NCBI GenBank assembly: GCA_025504975.1
Contig: JANUWI010000007.1
Coordinates: 1,116,001 to 1,180,000 of the forward strand
Length of the DNA: 64,000 bases
Reading direction: 5' to 3'
From: Plenodomus lindquistii
Taxonomy: Eukaryota > Ascomycota > Dothideomycetes > Pleosporales > Leptosphaeriaceae
The position numbers and the translations under genes are program-made. Under the pieces are notes generated by a model. That model was not told the DNA's origin and searched no databases. It saw only the letters and a list, made by a program, of their open reading frames with translations. Shown here in pieces: positions 59,458-64,000 of this stretch; position 1 is the first letter of the stretch; the number at the start of each line of letters is the position of its first letter.

Positions 59458-60574
59458 AGAATGGGTGGTTACGTCTGGTGGATTATGTCAGGGCGGGCAG
59501 TCGAGAGACGGTCTGCTACGGTTAACGATCTTACGGAATCCTCCTGAATGGATATGAGCTTAGTCTAGCTTAATTGCATGCACCGGGTTCATCTCTAGCA
59601 CTTTTTAATTGCACCCGTGATGTGACTGTAACGTGTGAGACTGTGATGCATGCACATTTGCACCTTTTGACAATTCTGTCATACTGCTCATGGATGCATG
59701 ATAGGACTAAGCGCATGACCTCGAACTGATCCTTTATGAGAACCCACCCAGTTATCCTACTGTCTGTCCTCACAAAAAAAATCTCAACTTTTCACCCAGC
59801 CCAGCCCCGCCCCGCACCAACCAGGCCAATCCAGTCTCCACCTCCTGCTTACCTAACGCCCACCCCGCACAGACCCATGGTCCTCAGTATAAAGCCCTCA
59901 CTCGCCCCGTCCCCCTCCTTCCCTTGCCATCATCAGCAGGTAATCTACAATACCTTTGTAATCGTGGCTCCGCACTATGCGGCTTGCTGAGGGTTATCCC
60001 ATTTTCTTCCGTGGATAGTCCTCCGTTCCCGGCCCCGTAGAGTGAATCCGACCGTCTTCCTACCAATTGCATTATCCGTGAAAAGATGGATTGGAGTTGT
60101 GGGATGGTGTGGGACATATTTTTCTTCCTTTGCCTTGGAAGTTTCTTTTCTTTTTTTGAAACGAGGAGTTTGAGGGAGTGAATGCGCAGCGCGTTTGTGC
60201 GTGTGTGTGCTTGTAGCAATGTGCGGCGTGAGGTGCTTGCTGGCTATCGCGAGTTTGCGATGTGAGGCTCTGCAGAAAAAAGTTTTTGTGGGGCTGCGAT
60301 GTTGCTCAACACCATTGCGGTCGCGTCGGACGGCTATTGCGTGCGTGCTGCTGTCCTGTGCCTGCAATGTTCATGGGCATGTGTCGCTGCGTCAGTGCGT
60401 ACTGCGTGGACAAATGCTTTACTTTGACCATCGTGCGCTCGTCTGAATGCTAGCCATTGGTGCCATCAACATCACTGACAGGGCGCGACGGCTCTATACA
60501 TTACATATTGTATATGAGTTGATTCAACACTACGTAACATGCGATACCGTCTCCAGCATAAAATTCTAGCCATC
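59458..60574. other. Convergent intergenic region
   Basis: About 1.1 kb between the ribosomal protein stop and the MIX23 stop, so both 3' untranslated regions fall here. The frames are short and without motifs. Confidence 0.5.
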
Positions 60575-61217
60575 TCAACGCTTCTGTATTGCCCTCCACT
60601 TGTCAAATGCCTGCTCTGCACTTTGACTATCCATACCACACCGTTCTCCAAGCACACTCCACGTCCTCATCCGTATAATCTTCTCGACCGCCCTCTCGTT
60701 CCGCATCAGCATAGCCAGACTCTCTGTCCTCGCCTCTTGTGGAAAGTAGCGCCCCGAGTATGGATCCAGTCGCTCATCAATCTTCCGCTCTCTCGCCTTC
60801 GAGTCCTGAATCTGCCGTAGAACACTGTCTGGGTCATCTGGGTCCGGCGATGTTGCGACACCTGCGCAGTAATCTAGCACATCTGATCGCACAGCCCAGC
60901 TCGGGAACAGCACTTTTTCCTTGAACTCTCCGCACGTCTCCGGTGGTATCGATCGGCCATGATCAGGCGCATTCAGCTGCCGTGTAGATGTGGAGGAAGG
61001 ATCGAAGCCACGCTGTGCGGGTGTGAGAAGCGCATTGAGGTTTTGTGTTATCGAGTCGTCGATTGTGCCGCGTGATATGCGGAGGAAGTCTGTCTCAACG
61101 GACTTTGTATTAGTTAGTGAGCTGATAGCACAGTCGTGAGCAAGTCGTACCTCTTAGTGCGACCTGGTTGAAGCAGAATTGTGGCGTGAGGCGAGGCTGT
61201 GGAGAAGGTTGCGACAT
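60575..61217 (-). CDS. MIX23: Mitochondrial intermembrane-space protein Mix23 (Cid2/CCDC58 family)
   Basis: Small soluble protein of the mitochondrial intermembrane space, linked to protein import. Two exons (61217-61151, 61089-60575) give 193 aa. The match to CCDC58/Cid2 runs through three blocks. The first has Cys15 with DFLRISRGTIDDSITQNLN, including the TIDD motif. The second has Cys75 and Cys97 enclosing a helix (CGEFKEKV...VLDYC). The third is RTWSVLGERC, with Cys173. The four conserved Cys could form the oxidised pairs seen in the family. There is no N-terminal presequence, as expected for proteins imported by the Mia40 route. It is divergent from DNA ligase, with about 320-480 bp between starts. 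Confidence 0.85.
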
Positions 61218-61536
61218 TGTAGAGGGTGGCGGCGGAGGAGGAGCCGGAGAGGGAGGTGAAGAACGTTTCCAGAAGAAGTCCGCCAGTTCGAATGGTAGTC
61301 TCAAGATTCGATTATACAAGATTTTAGTCTGAAAGGCTTCAAGTCTTGACTTCAGTGTTGCCTTCCAGAACGATGATGCGTGATGCTCTGCAAGCTAATC
61401 CATGTCGGCTTAATGACATCAGCACGGCCCCCAGTTCCTCCTTCGCGAACACGCGAGGCAGGCGCGTCGCGCTCGAGGCTGCCTGAAAGTTGCCTACGCT
61501 TGAGCCCGTGTCACCCAAAACAATCCCAGTCAGAGC

Positions 61537-61695
61537 ATGCCCCTCCGCTTCGATGCCTCTTGTCGCACTTTTATAAAGTTTCGTTCGCCCGTCACTCGTT
61601 TGCTGTCTATTCGACTTCTGTCTGCGTCTGCCACTGCACTTTCTCGCCGCCACTTGCACTTGAAAAGCACACACGAAATAGTTGGATCTGCAGCC
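61537..61695 (+). other. In-frame upstream start giving a possible mitochondrial presequence on DNA ligase I
   Basis: An ATG at 61537 opens a 53-codon extension in the same frame as the ligase start at 61696, with no stop between. The peptide begins MPLRFDASCRTF, has nine Arg/Lys against two acidic residues, and many Ser and Leu. This is typical of a matrix-targeting sequence. Yeast CDC9 uses two in-frame ATGs in the same way for mitochondrial and nuclear forms. Confidence 0.6.
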
Positions 61696-64000
61696 ATGGC
61701 GCCGAAACAGGCTACTCTGGGGTATGTAAAGTCTTCTCAGACTACTTTGGGGTGCGACGACACCATTGGATTGTATATGAATCGTTTAGGATCAGGGCTG
61801 ACTTGCATTGTCCAGTAACTTCTTCGGAAAGGCGAACGGCCAACCTGCGAAGCAACAATCGAAACTGTCGTTTTCTACAAAGCCCAAAGCCGCGAAGAAG
61901 GACGCAACGCCAAAAGACGAACCTGAATCCTCGCCAGCAGATGTAAAGGCCGAGCAGAATGGCGACAACGAGTCCGACGCTGAAGTCAAAGTGGAGGCAA
62001 AGAAGGAAGCCGTTGATTCGAAGGGAGACACAATGGAAGTCGACAGCCCGCCATCAGAGGCCGGTAAGAAGAGGCAGATAAAAGAGGAGGAGGAGGTGGT
62101 GGACTCGGAAGACGAGCCACCGACAAAGCGACAACGAAGGAAGCCAACCGAGGAGAAGGAGAAGCCCAAGAAGGCCAAAGCATCGCCCAAGAAAACTGAA
62201 AAGGCCCCGGCAAAAGCAAAGAAGGCATCGGCAAAGGTCAAATCTGAGGAGCCAGAGGATGAAGAAGAAGAGGTTGTTGCGCCTGTCAAAGCTACCAGTA
62301 AGAAGCAGAAGAAGAAGGAGAAGACTCCTGAGCCGGTCGTAGAGGAAGATGAAGACTCGAATAAGAAAGAGGAGGACGAGGTGCTTAGTTCGGAAGAAGA
62401 GCCCGAAGTCAAGGAGAAGGCACGAAAAAAGGTTCAGTCAACACTAGCCTCGGCGAAGACAAAAGACCTATACCCAGACTGGAAGCCTGGTGAGCCAGTA
62501 CCCTACGCTGCGTTATGTACAACGTTCTCGAAAATCGAGATGACGACCAAGCGGTTGGAGATTTTGGCACATTGCTCGCTGTTCCTGAGACAAGTGCTGC
62601 GACTGACTCCCACCGATATGTTGCCCACGGTCATGCTCATGGTCAACAAGCTCGCTGCGGATTATGCTGGTATCGAACTTGGTATCGGCGAGTCGCTAAT
62701 CATGAAAGCTGTGTCTGGTAGTACTGGGCGAAGTCTTCCACAGATCAAGGCTGACCAGAATGAAATTGGAGACCTTGGTCTGGTGGCAGCCATGAGCCGA
62801 TCCAAGCAACCGACCATGTTCAAACCCAAGGCTTTGACAGTGGAAGGAGTACGCAAGGGCTTGATGGCCATTGCTACTGTCGAAGGTCAGGGCGCTCAAG
62901 GTCGAAAGATCGATGGCATCAAGAAGCTACTATCGGCTGCTGATGCAGAGACTGCTGGAAAGGCGGTTGATATCGAAAAGGACAAAGGTGGTCCAAGTGA
63001 AGCAAAATTCATTGTCCGAACGCTCGAGGGCAAGCTCCGACTTGGACTTGCTGAGAAGACGGTAGTTGTTGCTGTGGCTCAGGCTATGATCTTCCATGAG
63101 ATGTCACAGAAGGGCAAGACACCATCCACGACGGATTTAGCGGAGGCTGAGGCGATCTTGAAGACTGTCTACAGGTACGAAAGTTTGAATACTAGGGACG
63201 AGCGCATACTAACTCAGATCTAGTGAGCTCCCAAGTTATGAGGTAATCATCCCGGCTATGCTCGAGCATGGCATCACAAACCTTCGCGAAAACTGCAGAC
63301 TGCAACCCGGTGTACCCCTCAAGCCTATGTTGGCCAAACCTACCAAGTCCATTACCGAAGTGCTGGATCGCTTTGAAGGCAAAGACTTCACTTGTGAATA
63401 CAAGTATGACGGAGAACGAGCGCAGATACACTTTGTCTCTCACGATGCCGACATGCAACTCGCCACGGCAGCTCCATCTGCCGGTAAGAGTGATCGTGGT
63501 GTGTCAAACATCTTCTCCCGTAACTCGGAAGACTTGTCGAAGAAGTACCCAGATATCCTGGCTAAGTTACCATCTTGGGTCAAGCAAGGTACTCAGAGCT
63601 TCGTGCTTGATTGCGAGACTGTTGCCTGGGATATGGTGGAAAAGAAGGTGTTACCTTTCCAGCAGCTCATGACACGGAAGAGGAAGGACGTCAAGGTTGA
63701 AGATGTCAAGGTCAAGGTCTGCGTCTTCGCTTTTGACATCCTCTACCTTAACGGTGAGGCCCTCGTCACCAAATCCTTCCGTGAACGCCGTGAGCATCTC
63801 CGCGAAGCCTTCGCCGAAGTCGAAGGTGAGTTCGCCTTTGCTAAGTTCGGCAACTCCAACGAGCTCGATGAGATACAAATATTGCTCGAAGACTCTGTAA
63901 AATCCGGTTGTGAAGGTCTCATGGTCAAGATGCTCGACGGCCCGGAATCTTACTACGAGCCCTCCAAGCGTTCACAGAACTGGCTCAAGGTCAAGAAGGA
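61696..64000 (+). CDS. DNA ligase I, ATP-dependent (3' truncated by window)
   Basis: Seals nicks and joins Okazaki fragments. Visible exons are 61696-61721, 61816-63174 and 63224 to the window edge, where the frame is still open; the rest lies beyond. The N-terminus QATLGNFF is a PCNA-interaction (PIP) box, split by the first intron. Residues 20-215 are disordered and Lys/Glu-rich with nuclear-localisation-type clusters (PPTKRQRRK). The DNA-binding domain follows (YAALCTTFSKIEMTTKRLEILAHCSLFLRQVL, in parts). The nucleotidyltransferase domain has motif I, EYKYDGERAQIH, with the adenylated Lys522. Motif III is FVLDCETVAWD, motif IV is EGLMVKML, and motif V begins WLKVKKD at the edge. The OB-fold domain is missing only because the window ends. 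Confidence 0.97.

Noticed and set aside
1..64000. tRNA genes, rRNA genes, CRISPR arrays, transposons, telomere repeats
   Set aside because: No B-box-type sequence, array, terminal inverted repeat, transposase or reverse-transcriptase motif, or TTAGGG run was found by eye; a covariance-model and repeat search would be needed to exclude them fully.

Overview
The window reads as nuclear DNA of a filamentous ascomycete (Pezizomycotina; a Dothideomycete is my best guess, by inference only). Genes are dense and carry few, short introns of about 50-200 nt. These introns have GTATGT/GTAAGT-type donors, RCTAAC branch points 8-14 nt before the acceptor, and CAG/TAG acceptors. The gene set is fungal: Kin1-type kinase, Mep/Amt ammonium permease, TFIIH Tfb4, Bcd1, a DENN protein, and Mix23. 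I joined exons by hand so that frame and family motifs are kept across each junction; nothing was checked against a database or transcripts.

Layout. 1-6.3 kb: no convincing protein gene, many microsatellites, and on the minus strand a ladder of intron signals (about 2.29-3.49 kb) suggesting a spliced transcript of unclear coding potential. 6.3-11.7 kb: a long kinesin (minus). 11.7-15.8 kb: a gene-poor stretch with a strong G-quadruplex candidate. 15.8-20.7 kb: a flavodoxin-fold protein and a DENN-domain protein (both minus). 22.7-24.0 kb: Bcd1 snoRNP assembly factor. 26.4-29.4 kb: APS kinase and a decayed Baeyer-Villiger-type monooxygenase. 30.5-31.7 kb: Tfb4. 34.0-35.8 kb: ammonium permease, with a 41-codon upstream ORF in the region before it. 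35.8-36.5 kb: an RNase H-like gene broken by one in-frame stop, divergent from eIF3h (36.9-38.1 kb). 38.6-40.1 kb: a Q/P-rich conserved protein of unknown function. 40.2-41.3 kb: omega-type GST with a possible mitochondrial presequence. 42.3-45.1 kb: an NAD(P)-binding protein and an MFS transporter (convergent). 47.2-51.6 kb: a bHLH factor and a GPATCH1-like G-patch protein (minus). 52.8-55.9 kb: Kin1/PAR-1-like kinase. 56.7-59.5 kb: Caf40/Rcd1 and ribosomal protein uL1. 60.6-61.2 kb: Mix23. From 61.5 kb off the right edge: DNA ligase I.

The genes are mostly housekeeping loci (transcription, mRNA decay, translation, snoRNP assembly, DNA replication and repair, sulfur and nitrogen assimilation, trafficking). 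I see no biosynthetic cluster, mobile element or tRNA gene. The most interesting signals are two alternative-start arrangements that would add mitochondrial presequences (DNA ligase I and the GST), two broken genes that are otherwise well preserved, the spliced-looking minus-strand unit near 3 kb, and the conserved unknown protein at 38.6 kb.
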